The notes beneath the pieces are model-generated. The model had not been told where the DNA came from, searched no databases, and saw nothing but the letters and a program-made list of their open reading frames with translations. A program made the translations under genes and the position numbers. 64,000 nucleotides of DNA from Pectobacterium colocasium (GTDB taxonomy: Bacteria; Pseudomonadota; Gammaproteobacteria; Enterobacterales; Enterobacteriaceae): contig NZ_CP084032.1 in assembly GCF_020181655.1 (NCBI RefSeq), forward strand, positions 1,488,001 to 1,552,000, written 5' to 3'. This document shows positions 8,744 to 18,497 of this stretch, piece by piece (position 1 is the first letter of the stretch; each line of letters opens with the position of its first letter).

Positions 8744-10219
8744 TTATTTACATAGCTCATCAATTTGGTAGCGATAGATGTCGTTGTGAGGCACAAAAGT
8801 GAGCCGGTGTGTAATACACTCTGGCGCGTCTTCCGCATGGTGAGAGACAAAGAGGAGCTGCGTTTCGCCCTCGCCAATCAGGATGTCTAACCAGCGGCGC
8901 ACCAGTTGGCGATTGAGTGGATCCAGCCCCTGTAGGGGTTCGTCAAGAATGAGCAGGGCGGGGTGCTTGACTAACGCACGTGCAATCAACGTCAGACGCT
9001 GCTGACCCCAGGAGAGCGACTGAAATGGCGTATCAGCGATCGCGCCATTAAGCCCAAGCAGGGTGAGCCACTGCTCGGTCAGGTGGCGCTGGCGGTCGGA
9101 AACAGCCTGATAAATACCGATAGAGTCAAAGAAGCCAGACAGGATAACGTTGCGAACGCTGGTGCTGACGCGGTAATCCAGATGGAAACTGCTGCTGACA
9201 TAGCCGATGTGGCGCTTGATATCCCAGATGGTTTCCCCGCTGCCGCGTTTACGGCCAAACAGCGTGAGATCGTTGCTATAGCCTTGCGGATGATCGCCGG
9301 TAATCAGACTCAACAGCGTCGATTTTCCTGCGCCATTGGGGCCGACAATCTGCCAATGCTGTCCAGGCAGTACGTCCCATGTCAGTGCATGCAGAATGGG
9401 GCGATCGTTGTATTGCACCACGCCGTTACGCAACTGAATACGCGCTTCGTCAGCGGGAAGTGTCATGTAGCGCAGCGGATCTTCGGGTTCTGGCAGCGAA
9501 CTCCCTGACAGCTTTTCGCTAAAAGCAAGTTGAGCCACCAGCGCTTCAGAGAGGATCGTTTCACGCTCGCCGAGGCGGGTCAGGGTACAGTCTGCCAGTA
9601 CGCCGACATGGTTGATAAAATCAGGAATGTCGTCAAAGCGATTGAGAATAAGCACCAGCATATAACCCGTGCCTGCCAGTTTTCGCAGCTCATCAGCAAG
9701 CTGCTGGCGAGAGGCAACGTCCAGCCCATCAAAAGGCTCATCGAGAATCAGCAAGTCGGGCTGGGGCATCAGCGCCTGACACAGCATCGCTTTACGGGTT
9801 TCCCCTGTAGAGAGGTATTTGAAACGACGCTCCAGCAAATGCGCAATACCAAATTGGCGTGCCAGCTGTTGGCAACGTTCGGGATCGTTGAAGCTATCCT
9901 GAATCACTTCTGCCGTCGTGCGGCCAGTGTCATCTTCACCTTCACTCAGTAGATCGGTGTTATTGCGTTGCCACTCGTCAGAAACCAGTTTTTGTAATTG
10001 TTCAAACGACAGACGAACGGGGCGTTGGAATTCCGTTGTTCGTTCACCACGCAATAGCGGCAGCTCGCCGGATAGCGCCCGCGCCAGCGCTGATTTACCA
10101 CTCCCGTTGGCCCCGACAAAGGCCCAGCACTGGTTTTCGTCGAGCGTCAGTTCGTCCAGACGCAGCATGCGGGTATCGCTGAGACGAAACAGTCCCTGCG
10201 TGATTTTCAACAATGACAT
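8744..10219 (-). CDS. modF: ModF, double ABC-ATPase of the molybdate regulon
   Basis: 491-aa cytoplasmic protein made of two fused ABC ATPase domains, homologous to E. coli ModF (PhrA). Domain 1 has Walker A GANGSGKSA (about residue 36), signature LSTGETRK and Walker B LLILDEP; domain 2 has GPNGAGKST (about 294), LSWGQQRL and LLILDEP. There are no membrane segments. Its biochemical role is unresolved; it is cotranscribed with modE in E. coli and has been linked to molybdate or photorepair by older work. Here it directly follows modE on the same strand with 43 nt between them, preserving the E. coli order modE-modF-galE. Confidence 0.93.
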   Translation of the reverse strand: MSLLKITQGLFRLSDTRMLRLDELTLDENQCWAFVGANGSGKSALARALSGELPLLRGERTTEFQRPVRLSFEQLQKLVSDEWQRNNTDLLSEGEDDTGRTTAEVIQDSFNDPERCQQLARQFGIAHLLERRFKYLSTGETRKAMLCQALMPQPDLLILDEPFDGLDVASRQQLADELRKLAGTGYMLVLILNRFDDIPDFINHVGVLADCTLTRLGERETILSEALVAQLAFSEKLSGSSLPEPEDPLRYMTLPADEARIQLRNGVVQYNDRPILHALTWDVLPGQHWQIVGPNGAGKSTLLSLITGDHPQGYSNDLTLFGRKRGSGETIWDIKRHIGYVSSSFHLDYRVSTSVRNVILSGFFDSIGIYQAVSDRQRHLTEQWLTLLGLNGAIADTPFQSLSWGQQRLTLIARALVKHPALLILDEPLQGLDPLNRQLVRRWLDILIGEGETQLLFVSHHAEDAPECITHRLTFVPHNDIYRYQIDELCK

Positions 10220-10262
10220 TTTCTATCCTTCGTCAGTCGGCGATAAGCGATGTTGGTAAATG

Positions 10263-11054
10263 TTAGCAAAGCGTGGCGATGATGACCCGATCAGCATTGA
10301 AACAGGCATTCACGTCCGTTCCCTGTTGCAGCTTTTGTTGCTCAAGCAGGGCGTTCGGTACCATTGCGCACAGTGCTTCTCCCCCTGTCAGCGTAATCAG
10401 AACTTCGCTGTTTTCCACACCGTGCTGAATGGTCTCAATTCGCCCAGGCAAGACGTTATCAACGGCGGGCGCAGCGGACGTGGCAGCGTACACATCGATC
10501 CACGGGGCTTTGATCAGCGCCAGCACCTCTTTTCCTTTCTGTAATTGCAGACGTTCGGCGCTTTGCTGCGTAATCAGGGCGCTGATCGTTGTTTTACCAT
10601 TAGCGAGTAAAATATCCAGATGTTGTTGCACCTGTTCTTCACCGCGTGCGAGCACGGTTCCAAAAAATTGGTTACGTGCGCTGGTTTGCAGCGAGAAACG
10701 CGCGATGGCTGCCAGCAGGCTATCCAGCGGTAGTCCGTCTTCCTGCAAGACATCAAAGGCTTTTTGCTGAATCTGCGCGAGCAAATCGTACAGCTGGAGA
10801 AGACGTTCGCCGTAGCGGGTGAGCTGAGCCCCGCCACCGCCTTTGCCACCGGTCATACGCTCGACGATGGTCTGTTCGGCCAATTGATTCATCTCATTGA
10901 TGGCATCCCACGCGCTTTTATAGCTAATCCCCGCTAGCTTGGCGCCCTGACTGATTGAACCGGTATGACGAATTTGCTTGAGCAATTCAATGCGCCGCGG
11001 ATCGGCGAATAAACGCTGTTGGAGTTTCAGGGTGAGAAGAATTTCAGCCTGCAT
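10263..11054 (-). CDS. modE: ModE, molybdate-responsive transcriptional regulator
   Basis: Molybdate-sensing regulator that represses modABC and activates some molybdoenzyme genes. 263 aa (262 in E. coli). The N-terminal winged helix-turn-helix region (GSISQGAKLAGISYKSAWDAI, about residues 30-50) is followed by two MOP domains: SARNQFFGTVLARGEEQVQ (about 125-143) and a second near IDVYAATSAAPAVDNVLPGR. The ATG at 11054 gives the conserved N-terminus MQAEILLTLK; the frame extends upstream to 11126 but without family support. Divergent from acrZ and modABC, whose likely operator is at 11506-11537. Confidence 0.95.
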   Translation of the reverse strand: MQAEILLTLKLQQRLFADPRRIELLKQIRHTGSISQGAKLAGISYKSAWDAINEMNQLAEQTIVERMTGGKGGGGAQLTRYGERLLQLYDLLAQIQQKAFDVLQEDGLPLDSLLAAIARFSLQTSARNQFFGTVLARGEEQVQQHLDILLANGKTTISALITQQSAERLQLQKGKEVLALIKAPWIDVYAATSAAPAVDNVLPGRIETIQHGVENSEVLITLTGGEALCAMVPNALLEQQKLQQGTDVNACFNADRVIIATLC

Positions 11055-11250
11055 AGTGAGGGCACCGTCGGTGAGTTTAATTCTCTGTATTGTCGCTATT
11101 TTCTTCATCAGGGGCAAATCGCACAAATAGACGCACTATTTTCTATTACTGCGGTAGACTACGTGGCAATAATGACGATCTCGGTTTACAGTGAAATAGC
11201 ACATTCGACGAGCTAAAGTAGCGGTAACCGTTGCAATAAGTGAGGTAAGC

Positions 11251-11406
11251 ATGTTGGAGTTGTTGAAGAGCCTGCTGTTTGCAGTTGCCATGGTTCCTGT
11301 GATGATGGTGGTTATCATGGGCGCGATTTATTGCCTGGGCGAAGTGTTTAACGTGTTGTCCCGTATCGGTCATTCCGACGGTCAGCGCGCAAAGAATCAG
11401 CACTGA
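11251..11406 (+). CDS. acrZ: AcrZ, small membrane subunit of the AcrAB-TolC pump
   Basis: 51-aa single-pass inner-membrane protein that binds AcrB and tunes its substrate range. The N-terminus [20 protein letters not shown] is nearly identical to that of E. coli AcrZ (49 aa, formerly YbhT), and the helix plus the GEVFNVLS segment after it are conserved. A GAGGTAAGC sequence stands just before the ATG. It sits between modE and modA exactly as in E. coli, on the strand of modABC, and is followed by an intrinsic terminator at 11431-11460 that separates it from modA. Confidence 0.95.
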   Translation: MLELLKSLLFAVAMVPVMMVVIMGAIYCLGEVFNVLSRIGHSDGQRAKNQH

Positions 11407-11430
11407 TTCACGATCCTTTCCTATTTTGAT

Positions 11431-11460
11431 GTCCGGCTTTTTTGCCGGACATTTCTTTTC
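11431..11460 (+). terminator. Intrinsic terminator after acrZ
   Basis: Perfect 7-bp stem GTCCGGC / GCCGGAC closing a T6 loop, followed by ATTTCTTTTC. It starts 25 nt after the acrZ stop and ends before the putative ModE operator of modA. Confidence 0.8.
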
Positions 11461-11505
11461 TACCCCCCATATCTACCTCTTTAAAGCGCATGACACTGCT
11501 TTATG

Positions 11506-11537
11506 ATTCGTTATATCATTATTTACACAACGATAAT
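11506..11537. promoter_or_regulatory. Putative ModE operator upstream of modA
   Basis: Imperfect inverted repeat with half-sites TCGTTATAT and, on the other strand, TCGTTGTGT (7 of 9 identical), separated by about 12 nt. ModE boxes in enterobacteria carry TATA/CGTT-type half-sites of this arrangement, and the site lies 16-47 nt upstream of the modA ATG, where E. coli has its mod operator. Confidence 0.6.
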
Positions 11538-11552
11538 TGTCAGGAGACAAGA

Positions 11553-12323
11553 ATGAAGCAGCAATGGTTAAAATGGTTTGCCGCACTGACCCTCAGTGCA
11601 GGAATTGCGCTGCCTGCGGCGGCAGAAGATAAAGTCACGGTGTTCGCCGCGGCATCACTGACGAATGCGTTGCAGGACATTGCTACGCAATATCAGAAAG
11701 AGAAAAACGTTGCCGTTGTAGCGTCTTACGCATCATCTTCAACGCTGGCGCGCCAGATTGAGCAAGGTGCGCCTGCCGATCTGTTCATTTCTGCTGATCA
11801 ACAATGGATGGACTACGCGCAGGATAAAAACCTGATGGATACCACCACGCGTCACACGCTGCTGGGCAATGAGCTGGTGGTGATTGCGCCGAAAGCCAGT
11901 GCGCAGAAAGATCTCAAAATTGATGATAAAACCGACTGGAAAAGCCTGCTGAAAGGCGGACGTCTGGCCGTTGGCGACCCGGATCATGTGCCTGCCGGAA
12001 TCTATGCGAAAGAAGCGTTACAGAATCTGAAAGCCTGGGATGAACTCTCCCCACTGATGGCTCGGGCGAACAACGTACGTGCAGCGATGGCGCTGGTGGA
12101 ACGTGAAGAAGCGCCTCTGGGCATTGTTTACGGTTCTGACGCGGTTGCCAGCGATAAAGTCAAAGTTGTCGGTATGTTCCCGGCAACGAGCCATAAGCCT
12201 GTCGAATATCCGATGGCGATCGTAAAAGAACATAAAAACCCAGCGGTTACCGGGTTTTATGACTACCTGAAAACGCCGGAAGCAGCAGCTGTATTTAAAC
12301 GTTACGGCTTCGCGCCGCGTTAA
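11553..12323 (+). CDS. modA: Molybdate-binding periplasmic protein ModA
   Basis: Periplasmic receptor of the high-affinity molybdate ABC transporter, also able to bind tungstate. 256 aa (257 in E. coli). A signal peptide (LSAGIALPAAAEDK) is followed by ligand-site motifs FAAASLTNALQDIA, SYASSSTLARQIEQGAPADLF and, later, GDPDHVPAG. The ATG at 11553 is chosen because it has a CAGGAGACAAG ribosome-binding site and starts the signal peptide; the frame upstream to 11442 runs through a terminator hairpin. The stop codon overlaps the modB start, so translation of modA, modB and modC is coupled. Confidence 0.96.
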   Translation: MKQQWLKWFAALTLSAGIALPAAAEDKVTVFAAASLTNALQDIATQYQKEKNVAVVASYASSSTLARQIEQGAPADLFISADQQWMDYAQDKNLMDTTTRHTLLGNELVVIAPKASAQKDLKIDDKTDWKSLLKGGRLAVGDPDHVPAGIYAKEALQNLKAWDELSPLMARANNVRAAMALVEREEAPLGIVYGSDAVASDKVKVVGMFPATSHKPVEYPMAIVKEHKNPAVTGFYDYLKTPEAAAVFKRYGFAPR

Positions 12324-13012
12324 TGATGCTGAGTGATTACGAATGGCAGGCAGTTGAGCTGAGCCTCAAAGTTTCCGTTGTGGCTGTGGCGTGCAGCTTG
12401 CCGTTTGGGATACTGATGGCGTGGATTTTGGTGCGCTGTCGGTTCCCCGGCAAATCGCTGTTAGATAGCATTATCCATTTACCACTGGTGTTGCCGCCAG
12501 TGGTCATTGGTTATCTGCTGCTGGTGGCGATGGGAAGACGCGGCGTAATCGGTTCCTGGCTCTATGACTGGTTCGGCTTCAGCTTTAGTTTTAGCTGGCG
12601 CGGTGCTGCATTAGCGTCGGCGATTGTCGCGTTCCCGCTGATGGTTCGAGCGATTCGGCTGTCACTGGATGCTGTCGATAAGCATCTGGAACAGGCTGCC
12701 CGAACACTGGGTGCCACACCCTGGCGTGTGTTTTTCACCATCACATTACCTCTCTCTTTTCCTGGCATCGTTGTTGGAACCGTATTGGCGTTTGCCCGTT
12801 CGCTGGGTGAATTTGGCGCGACCATTACGTTTGTTTCTAACATTCCCGGTGAAACCCGAACCATTCCACTGGCGATGTATACCCTGATTGAAACGCCCGG
12901 TGCGGAGGCTGATGCAGCAAGACTGTGTATCATTGCCATTGTCTTGTCGCTGGCTGCGCTGTTGGCATCGGAATGGTTAACAAACTGGAGCCGCAAGCGG
13001 TTGGGGGGATAA
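12323..13012 (+). CDS. modB: Molybdate ABC transporter permease ModB
   Basis: Inner-membrane channel subunit of ModABC. 229 aa with about five membrane segments and the ABC permease EAA loop [21 protein letters not shown], which contacts ModC. The start at 12323 (MMLSDYEW) aligns with the E. coli N-terminus MILTDPEW; a second ATG follows at 12326. The start overlaps the modA stop by one base and its stop overlaps the modC start by one base. Confidence 0.95.
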   Translation: MMLSDYEWQAVELSLKVSVVAVACSLPFGILMAWILVRCRFPGKSLLDSIIHLPLVLPPVVIGYLLLVAMGRRGVIGSWLYDWFGFSFSFSWRGAALASAIVAFPLMVRAIRLSLDAVDKHLEQAARTLGATPWRVFFTITLPLSFPGIVVGTVLAFARSLGEFGATITFVSNIPGETRTIPLAMYTLIETPGAEADAARLCIIAIVLSLAALLASEWLTNWSRKRLGG

Positions 13013-14070
13013 TGCTGCAACTCGATTTTCATCAACAACTGGGCAACCTCGAACTCCGCGTTCAGTCTGAACTGCCCGCGAACGGGATTACCGCTATTTT
13101 TGGCGTATCCGGTGCGGGGAAAACCTCGCTGATTAATGCCGTTGTTGGCCTGACTCGCCCAGATAGCGGGCGGATTGTGCTCAATGAGCATGTCTTGGTG
13201 GATACGCAGCAGCGTGTTTTTCTTCCACCGGAAAAGCGTCGAATCGGCTACGTATTTCAGGACGCTCGCCTGTTTCCACATTATCGTGTACGTGGCAATT
13301 TACGCTACGGTATGGCTGAGGTCATGGAATCGCAGTTCGATGATATTGTCGGTTTACTGGGTATTGAACCGTTGCTGAATCGCTATCCACGGACGCTGTC
13401 CGGTGGAGAAAAACAGCGTGTCGCGATTGGCCGGGCATTGCTGACTGCGCCGGAGCTGTTGCTCATGGATGAACCGCTGGCGTCGCTGGATTTGCCCAGA
13501 AAGCGTGAGCTGTTGCCGTATCTGGAGCGTCTGGCGAAAGAAGTCAAGATTCCGATTCTGTATGTCAGCCACAGTCTGGAAGAAATTGTTCGATTAGCCG
13601 ATCATGTTGTAGTGCTCGATAAAGGCAAAGTGAAAGCACAAGGGATTCTGGAAGAAGTGTGGGCCAGCAGCGCACTACGCCCCTGGTTACCGAAAGAAGA
13701 GCAGAGCAGTATTCTGAGTGCGCGCGTGTTGGCTCAACATGAGCATTACGCGATGACGGCGCTGGCATTAGGTGACCAGCAGGTGTGGGTCGGTAAAGTC
13801 GACTTGCCGCAGGATGCTGCATTACGCATTCGGGTGAATGCGGCGGATGTTTCTCTGGTGCTACAGCCGCCGGAAAAAAGCAGTATCCGCAATGTGCTGT
13901 GTGCCAGCGTGGTGGAATACCTTGATGTAGACGGACAGGTTGAAGTGAAACTTGAGGTTGGTCAGCAGACGCTGTGGTCCCGCATTACGCCGTGGGCACG
14001 AGACGATCTCGCACTTCATCCCGGGCAAGCGCTCTATGCGCAGGTTAAGAGCGTGTCCATTACGGCGTAA
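13012..14070 (+). CDS. modC: Molybdate ABC transporter ATPase ModC
   Basis: ATP-hydrolysing subunit of the molybdate importer. 352 aa, the same length as E. coli ModC. Walker [10 protein letters not shown] (about residue 31), signature [15 protein letters not shown], Walker [13 protein letters not shown] and the switch His in YVSHSLEE are present; the C-terminal MOP domain, which can bind molybdate and feed back on transport, includes [12 protein letters not shown]. The ATG at 13012 sits on the modB stop. Last gene of the modABC operon, followed by a hairpin at 14280-14308. Confidence 0.96.
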   Translation: MLQLDFHQQLGNLELRVQSELPANGITAIFGVSGAGKTSLINAVVGLTRPDSGRIVLNEHVLVDTQQRVFLPPEKRRIGYVFQDARLFPHYRVRGNLRYGMAEVMESQFDDIVGLLGIEPLLNRYPRTLSGGEKQRVAIGRALLTAPELLLMDEPLASLDLPRKRELLPYLERLAKEVKIPILYVSHSLEEIVRLADHVVVLDKGKVKAQGILEEVWASSALRPWLPKEEQSSILSARVLAQHEHYAMTALALGDQQVWVGKVDLPQDAALRIRVNAADVSLVLQPPEKSSIRNVLCASVVEYLDVDGQVEVKLEVGQQTLWSRITPWARDDLALHPGQALYAQVKSVSITA

Positions 14071-14504
14071 TGGAGGTCAATGCGGTTTTTCTCTGTTGCA
14101 GTGAGTTGGTCGATAATAAAGTCGTGACTTTCTGGCAGTAGCCTGTGGTTTATGGACGCATGTTGTCAGGTTCGAAGCCTCATCGCCGTGTGCTACGGTG
14201 ATGAGGCTTCCGTATAGATGCCTCGCACCGTGGTAGCCCTCGCTCTCTCAAGCCTTACACGATCGACATTCTTCTCAGTAACGACGTTTTAACCGTCGTT
14301 TTCTTCCCTATTGTCAGGGTGATCAACATGTTGTGACGACAATCACTTGCGGCAACACTGTCACCGCATGTTTCCCAGCTTGAGCTGTCATTCATTGAAT
14401 GACGCGAATGAGATCCTTATCACTGGAAAGTGATATAGCCATAGCGTAGCTGGCTGTTTTCGCGCAATGATCGGGTATCTGCTTTGCTTGAGGGGAAAAG
14501 AAGA
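14071..14504. other. Non-coding region between modC and glk
   Basis: 434 bp with no convincing gene. It holds a strong 37-nt hairpin at 14174-14210 (GAAGCCTCATC ... GATGAGGCTTC) with no T tract, a second hairpin with a T-rich tail at 14280-14308 and, presumably, the glk promoter. An AGGGGA ribosome-binding site lies just before glk. Confidence 0.6.
14280..14308 (+). terminator. Probable terminator of modABC
   Basis: Inverted repeat AACGACG / CGTCGTT with a 7-nt loop, followed by TTCTTCCCTATT. It lies about 210 nt beyond the modC stop; an earlier hairpin at 14174-14210 lacks a T tract. Confidence 0.5.
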
Positions 14505-15470
14505 ATGACGCACTTTGTTTTAGTGGGCGATGTCGGCGGCACCAATACGCGTTTGGCGCTGTGTGACGCCATGACGGGCGAGCTGTCGCAAATCGAGACG
14601 TATTCCGGGCTGGATTTCCCTTCTTTGGAAGGGGCAGTCCGTGATTATCTCGATTCGCGACAGGTCACGGTGCAGGATGCCTGTATCGCGATTGCCTGTC
14701 CGATTACCGGTGACTGGGTGGCGATGACGAATCACACCTGGGCATTTTCCATCGCTGAAATGAAAGTGAGTCTGGGCTTACGCCACTTTGAAGTCATCAA
14801 CGACTTTACCGCAGTTTCTATGGCGGTGCCGGTGTTGGGGAGTGAGAGTCTGCTCCAGTTCGGAGGCGGGGAGCCAGTACCGGGTAAGCCCGTCGCCGTG
14901 TATGGTGCAGGCACGGGTCTGGGGGTTGCTCACTTGGTTCATGTTGCCAATCAATGGATTAGTTTGCCGAGTGAGGGCGGGCACGTGGATTTCGCGCCGA
15001 ATAGCGATGAAGAAGACAACATTCTGGCGGTATTGCGCCAGTCGCTGGGGCACGTTTCCGCAGAGCGCTTACTCTCCGGTCAGGGGCTGGTGAATATTTA
15101 CCGTGCCGTGGTGCTGTCCGATGACCGTACGCCGGAGGCGCTCGAGCCGAAAGATATTACCGAACGGGCCGTCAACAACACGGATGTGGATTGCCGTCGC
15201 GCGCTGTCGCTATTCTGCGTCATCATGGGACGATTTGGTGGCAATCTGGCGTTAAATTTAGGCACATTTGGCGGTGTTTATATTGCGGGCGGCATCGTGC
15301 CGCGTTTTCTTGAGTTTTTTAAAGCTTCCGGCTTTCGGGCAGCCTTTGAAGACAAAGGACGATTGAAGAGCTATATGCAGGATATCCCTGTGTACCTGAT
15401 TACCCATGAACAGCCGGGATTAATGGGAGCGGGCGCTTACCTGCGTCAGGTGCTCGGCAACGCGCTATAA
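14505..15470 (+). CDS. glk: Glucokinase
   Basis: Phosphorylates cytoplasmic glucose to glucose 6-phosphate with ATP. 321 aa, the same length as E. coli Glk. The phosphate-binding motif [14 protein letters not shown] is at residue 8, the catalytic Asp region reads VINDFTAVS, and the family pattern [12 protein letters not shown] and the conserved EGGHVDFAP follow. The ATG at 14505 has an AGGGGAAAAG ribosome-binding site and matches the family N-terminus; an upstream frame start at 14484 does not. In E. coli glk lies elsewhere, so its place between modC and ybhA is a local difference in gene order. Transcribed alone. Confidence 0.94.
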   Translation: MTHFVLVGDVGGTNTRLALCDAMTGELSQIETYSGLDFPSLEGAVRDYLDSRQVTVQDACIAIACPITGDWVAMTNHTWAFSIAEMKVSLGLRHFEVINDFTAVSMAVPVLGSESLLQFGGGEPVPGKPVAVYGAGTGLGVAHLVHVANQWISLPSEGGHVDFAPNSDEEDNILAVLRQSLGHVSAERLLSGQGLVNIYRAVVLSDDRTPEALEPKDITERAVNNTDVDCRRALSLFCVIMGRFGGNLALNLGTFGGVYIAGGIVPRFLEFFKASGFRAAFEDKGRLKSYMQDIPVYLITHEQPGLMGAGAYLRQVLGNAL

Positions 15471-15490
15471 GTGAGCGTGTTCGTTGAACG

Positions 15491-15530
15491 CAATCAGGCA
15501 ATCGCCTAATACGGCTTGCTTGCCTGATTG
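15491..15530. terminator. Bidirectional hairpin between glk and ybhA
   Basis: Inverted repeat CAATCAGGCAA / TTGCCTGATTG (11 bp) between the convergent 3' ends of glk and ybhA. There is no long T tract on either side, so termination efficiency is uncertain. Confidence 0.5.
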
Positions 15531-15542
15531 CATCATCGTTGG

Positions 15543-16364
15543 TTAGGCCAGAATGCGGGTGCGGATGACATCTGCGATGCTGGGTTCCTCATTGCTGCCA
15601 ATCACCAAATCGGCACGTGCTTTGATTTCATCGGCGCTGTTGCCCATGGCGACACCCAATCCAACGCCTTCCAGCATGCTGATATCGTTAAAGTTATCGC
15701 CGAATGCCACGACGTCTTTCATACTGATGCCCTGTTCGCCAAGCCATTGCTGAAGCAGTTTGCCTTTGCTGTTACCGGTTTGAGCGATATCAACTTGATC
15801 TTGCCATGACCACTCACAGGCCAGTCCGAGCTGCTTTTCCACTTCCGCGGCGAAATGGTTTAGCGTAGGGACATCGGCGTGTGTGGTCGCGAATTTCCAG
15901 ATGGCGTGGGAGGCTTCCGTTTGGCGCACCAGATTTTCCACCTGCGCAAAGCGGGGGCGCTGTTGTTCCGGCAGGTTAGCCGCCCATGCCAGCGTGCGAA
16001 CGACGTGCCCGGTAGGATACTGGTAATACATATCGTCATCAGCATACATCAGCCCATGAATATCACATTCCTCCAGCAGTGCGATGACGTTTTTTGCCTG
16101 TTCAACAGAGAGTGGATTGGTGTGTGATGCCTGGCCCTGCTGGTAATCATAGACGTAGGTACCGTTACAGCAGATAGCGGGCGTATCTAACTGCAATCCC
16201 TGATAAAAAGGGTGAATGGCTGAGTGGTGGCGCCCGGTGACGATCATCACTTTTATACCTTGCTGGCGGGCTAGCGCGAGTGCGCTAAGCGATTCGGGCA
16301 GGATTTTTTTCTGTTGATTCAGCAGCGTACCATCAAGATCAAGTGCAATTACTCGGTAGGTCAT
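15543..16364 (-). CDS. ybhA: HAD-family phosphatase YbhA (pyridoxal phosphate phosphatase)
   Basis: Cytoplasmic Cof-type HAD hydrolase; E. coli YbhA dephosphorylates pyridoxal 5'-phosphate and some sugar phosphates. 273 aa. Motif I ALDLDGTLL (nucleophile Asp9 and Asp11), motif II MIVTGRHH, and motif IV GDNFNDISML with the Mg-binding Asp residues are present. The stretch TPAICCNGTYVYDY is nearly identical to E. coli YbhA, which supports the specific assignment over other Cof-like proteins. The position between the mod operon and pgl is as in E. coli, apart from the glk, tRNA and DUF4186 genes found here. Confidence 0.92.
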   Translation of the reverse strand: MTYRVIALDLDGTLLNQQKKILPESLSALALARQQGIKVMIVTGRHHSAIHPFYQGLQLDTPAICCNGTYVYDYQQGQASHTNPLSVEQAKNVIALLEECDIHGLMYADDDMYYQYPTGHVVRTLAWAANLPEQQRPRFAQVENLVRQTEASHAIWKFATTHADVPTLNHFAAEVEKQLGLACEWSWQDQVDIAQTGNSKGKLLQQWLGEQGISMKDVVAFGDNFNDISMLEGVGLGVAMGNSADEIKARADLVIGSNEEPSIADVIRTRILA

Positions 16365-16596
16365 CGTTGTCTCGCAAATAAAAATGTGGATATCGAATTA
16401 ACCTTACGATAAAGGACGCGGCGAGAAATAGACAGACAACAACGAGATAAAAGTGTCTTAGATCTATTTGATGACGAATGATGCCGTGAGGCGGTGGGAA
16501 ATCGGGCTAAACGGACGATTTTACAACGCTATTGTCGATTTTCTATGCTTTCAACGGCTTATCATCTATTTTTTAAGCAGTTGACCACAACGTTGC

Positions 16597-16625
16597 TTTA
16601 CAATGTGCGGCTTACTGTTTATAGT
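16597..16625 (+). promoter_or_regulatory. Sigma-70 promoter of the tRNA-Ser gene
   Basis: TTTACA (16597-16602) and TATAGT (16620-16625) with a 17-bp spacer, followed by a GCGCG discriminator as in stringently controlled stable-RNA promoters. The mature tRNA begins 13 nt after the -10 hexamer. Confidence 0.7.
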
Positions 16626-16637
16626 GCGCGTCATTGC

Positions 16638-16725
16638 GGAGGAGTGGCCGAGTGGTTGAAGGCACCGGTCTTGAAAACCGGCGACGCGAAAGTGTTCTAG
16701 AGTTCGAATCTCTACTCCTCCGCCA
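16638..16725 (+). tRNA. serT: tRNA-Ser (UGA anticodon)
   Basis: 88-nt class II tRNA with an encoded CCA end. The acceptor arms GGAGGAG and CTCCTCC pair over 7 bp, the anticodon stem-loop CCGGTCTTGAAAACCGG gives anticodon TGA (reads UCA codons), the long variable arm is present, and the T loop is GTTCGAATC. The sequence is close to E. coli serT. No integrase or second attachment-like copy is seen next to it. Confidence 0.97.
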
Positions 16726-16832
16726 CTTTCAATATTCAAATCTTCATCTTTTTTATCTCGTTATTTCCTGCTTCTTCATTCTCTCTGACGATTTACCGTC
16801 GCAATATCTCTTCATTCATTATCGCTACATCT

Positions 16833-17195
16833 TCAGCGTCTATTAATCAAATCGTTTTCCAGCCAGTATAAAATTACGCCGACGACATAACGCTGCTCTT
16901 CGTCACTCAGCGGCTGGTGTTGGGCGATATGATGCCATTTTTCCAGACATCCGCGACAGCAGGTTGCGGTGGCGTGTTGTGCAATAAATACGGGATGGCC
17001 GCGCATCGGGGTCTGCTTGCCATCATTGGCCGGATCCGCCGGTGCCAGTTTGCGTGCGATAAAATCGGCGGCGTGGGAGGCGATCGTTTCTTTACCTTTG
17101 CTGTAGCAATAGTCTCGCTCTTTGGCACCCAACTTAAAACGCTGGCGGAAAGGGGAACGCGACAGCCGGGAAAACAGCGAATCAAACGTGGTCAT
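16833..17195 (-). CDS. DUF4186 family protein
   Basis: Uncharacterised 120-aa cytoplasmic protein. I recognise the DUF4186 signature: N-terminal LFSRLSRSPFRQRFKLG, then the highly conserved block RGHPVFIAQHATATCCRGCL followed by KWH (about residues 65-87), whose Cys and His residues look like a metal or nucleic-acid binding site. No signal peptide or membrane segment. It is transcribed toward the tRNA gene and divergently from pgl. Function unknown. Confidence 0.8.
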   Translation of the reverse strand: MTTFDSLFSRLSRSPFRQRFKLGAKERDYCYSKGKETIASHAADFIARKLAPADPANDGKQTPMRGHPVFIAQHATATCCRGCLEKWHHIAQHQPLSDEEQRYVVGVILYWLENDLINRR

Positions 17196-17260
17196 AACCT
17201 AAAGTCCGTAAAACATGAACGATGCAAAAAATAGGGACATGCGGACGCTGCCGTATCAAT

Positions 17261-17292
17261 CATTACTTAAATCAGCCATTGCTTAAATCAAT
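17261..17292. repeat. Short imperfect tandem repeat
   Basis: CATTACTTAAATCAGC is followed directly by CATTGCTTAAATCAAT: two 16-bp units differing at three positions, in the divergent DUF4186/pgl intergenic region. It could be a regulator binding pair or simple duplication. Confidence 0.5.
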
Positions 17293-17439
17293 AGTAGCCT
17301 TGCGATGTCTCTGTAGAATAAAGTGATTAGTCATTTATGGTATACCGTGCGTCAGGTTGAGCAAGTTCGTTATCCTTCTGATGAACCTCTTTTTGAGCCT
17401 TCCTGAGCCGCTACATTCGCGTGAAACAAGGAGAATACG

Positions 17440-18438
17440 ATGCAGCAAGTGGTTTATGTCGCCAGCCCGGAAAGCCAGCAGATTCATGTTTGGCAACTCG
17501 GTGCTCAGGGAAATCTGACATTATTGCAAACCGTTGAGGTTCCAGGGCAAGTTCAGCCGATGGTGATCGCACCGAACAAGCGCCACCTGTATGTTGGCGT
17601 TCGTCCTGATTTCCGGGTTCTGAGCTATCGTATTGATGAACAGGGTAAATTGACGCAAGCAGGTGTGGCATCTTTACCTGGCAGCCCGACGCATTTGTCG
17701 ACCGATAATGACGGACGTTTCCTGTTCAGCGCATCTTACAGTGGCGCTTGCGTGAGTGTTAGCCCAATCGGTGCTGACGGCATCGTTGGCGAGCCTATTC
17801 AGCAGTTGGATGGATTGGAAGGATGCCACTCTACCAATGTCGATCCAACCAACAGTGTTGTATGGGCGCCTTGCCTGAAAGAAGACCGCATCCGTTTGTA
17901 CGATCTGGGGACGGCGGGCGAATTGAGCGAGCATCGTCAGGCTGAAATAACGACGGTAGCGTGTGCCGGTCCACGCCATATGGCTTTCCACCCCAATCAG
18001 CGTTTTGCCTATTGTGTGAATGAACTGGACAGCTCGGTGGATGTGTACCAGTTGGATGCAGCCAGCGGCGACTTGCAGAAAGTACAAACGCTGGATGCTA
18101 TGCCAGCAGGTTTCAGCGACACGCGCTGGGCGGCAGATATTCACATTACGCCGAATGGCCGTTTCCTGTACATCAGCGATCGTACTGCCAGCCTGCTGAG
18201 TGTTTTCCAAGTGTCTGAAGACGGCAGCACGTTAACGCTGGCGGGTCATCAGCCAACCGAAACGCAGCCGCGCGGTTTCAATATCGACAATACCGGTGAG
18301 TTCCTTATTTCAGCAGGGCAGAAATCTCAGCACATCGAGGTGTATCACATCGACCAGAACACGGGCGATCTGCAACCGCTGGCGCGTTATGCCGTCGGTC
18401 AGGGGCCAATGTGGGTGTCGGTGCTGGCGCTGAACTAA
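17440..18438 (+). CDS. pgl: 6-phosphogluconolactonase
   Basis: Hydrolyses 6-phosphogluconolactone to 6-phosphogluconate, the second step of the oxidative pentose phosphate pathway. 332 aa, a seven-bladed beta-propeller of the YbhE type (331 aa in E. coli). Recognisable conserved stretches are [13 protein letters not shown] at the start, [32 protein letters not shown] and, near the C-terminus, [13 protein letters not shown]. An AAGGAG ribosome-binding site precedes the ATG. Monocistronic, closed by the intrinsic terminator at 18464-18494. Confidence 0.96.
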   Translation: MQQVVYVASPESQQIHVWQLGAQGNLTLLQTVEVPGQVQPMVIAPNKRHLYVGVRPDFRVLSYRIDEQGKLTQAGVASLPGSPTHLSTDNDGRFLFSASYSGACVSVSPIGADGIVGEPIQQLDGLEGCHSTNVDPTNSVVWAPCLKEDRIRLYDLGTAGELSEHRQAEITTVACAGPRHMAFHPNQRFAYCVNELDSSVDVYQLDAASGDLQKVQTLDAMPAGFSDTRWAADIHITPNGRFLYISDRTASLLSVFQVSEDGSTLTLAGHQPTETQPRGFNIDNTGEFLISAGQKSQHIEVYHIDQNTGDLQPLARYAVGQGPMWVSVLALN

Positions 18439-18463
18439 ACAAGCCAGGCACAACATTGAGATT

Positions 18464-18494
18464 AAGCCCTGTATTTATCCGCAGGGCTTTTTTT
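18464..18494 (+). terminator. Intrinsic terminator of pgl
   Basis: AAGCCCTG / CAGGGCTT stem with a 10-nt loop followed by TTTTTCG. It lies between the convergent ends of pgl and the LVIVD-repeat gene. Confidence 0.85.
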
Positions 18495-18497
18495 CGA

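Noticed and set aside
12562..13281. 239-codon minus-strand frame
   Set aside because: It lies opposite modB and modC, both strongly conserved; no ribosome-binding site or family resemblance.
16638..16725. tRNA-Ser as attachment site of an integrated element
   Set aside because: No integrase gene and no repeated tRNA 3' end nearby; flanking genes appear to be core genes.
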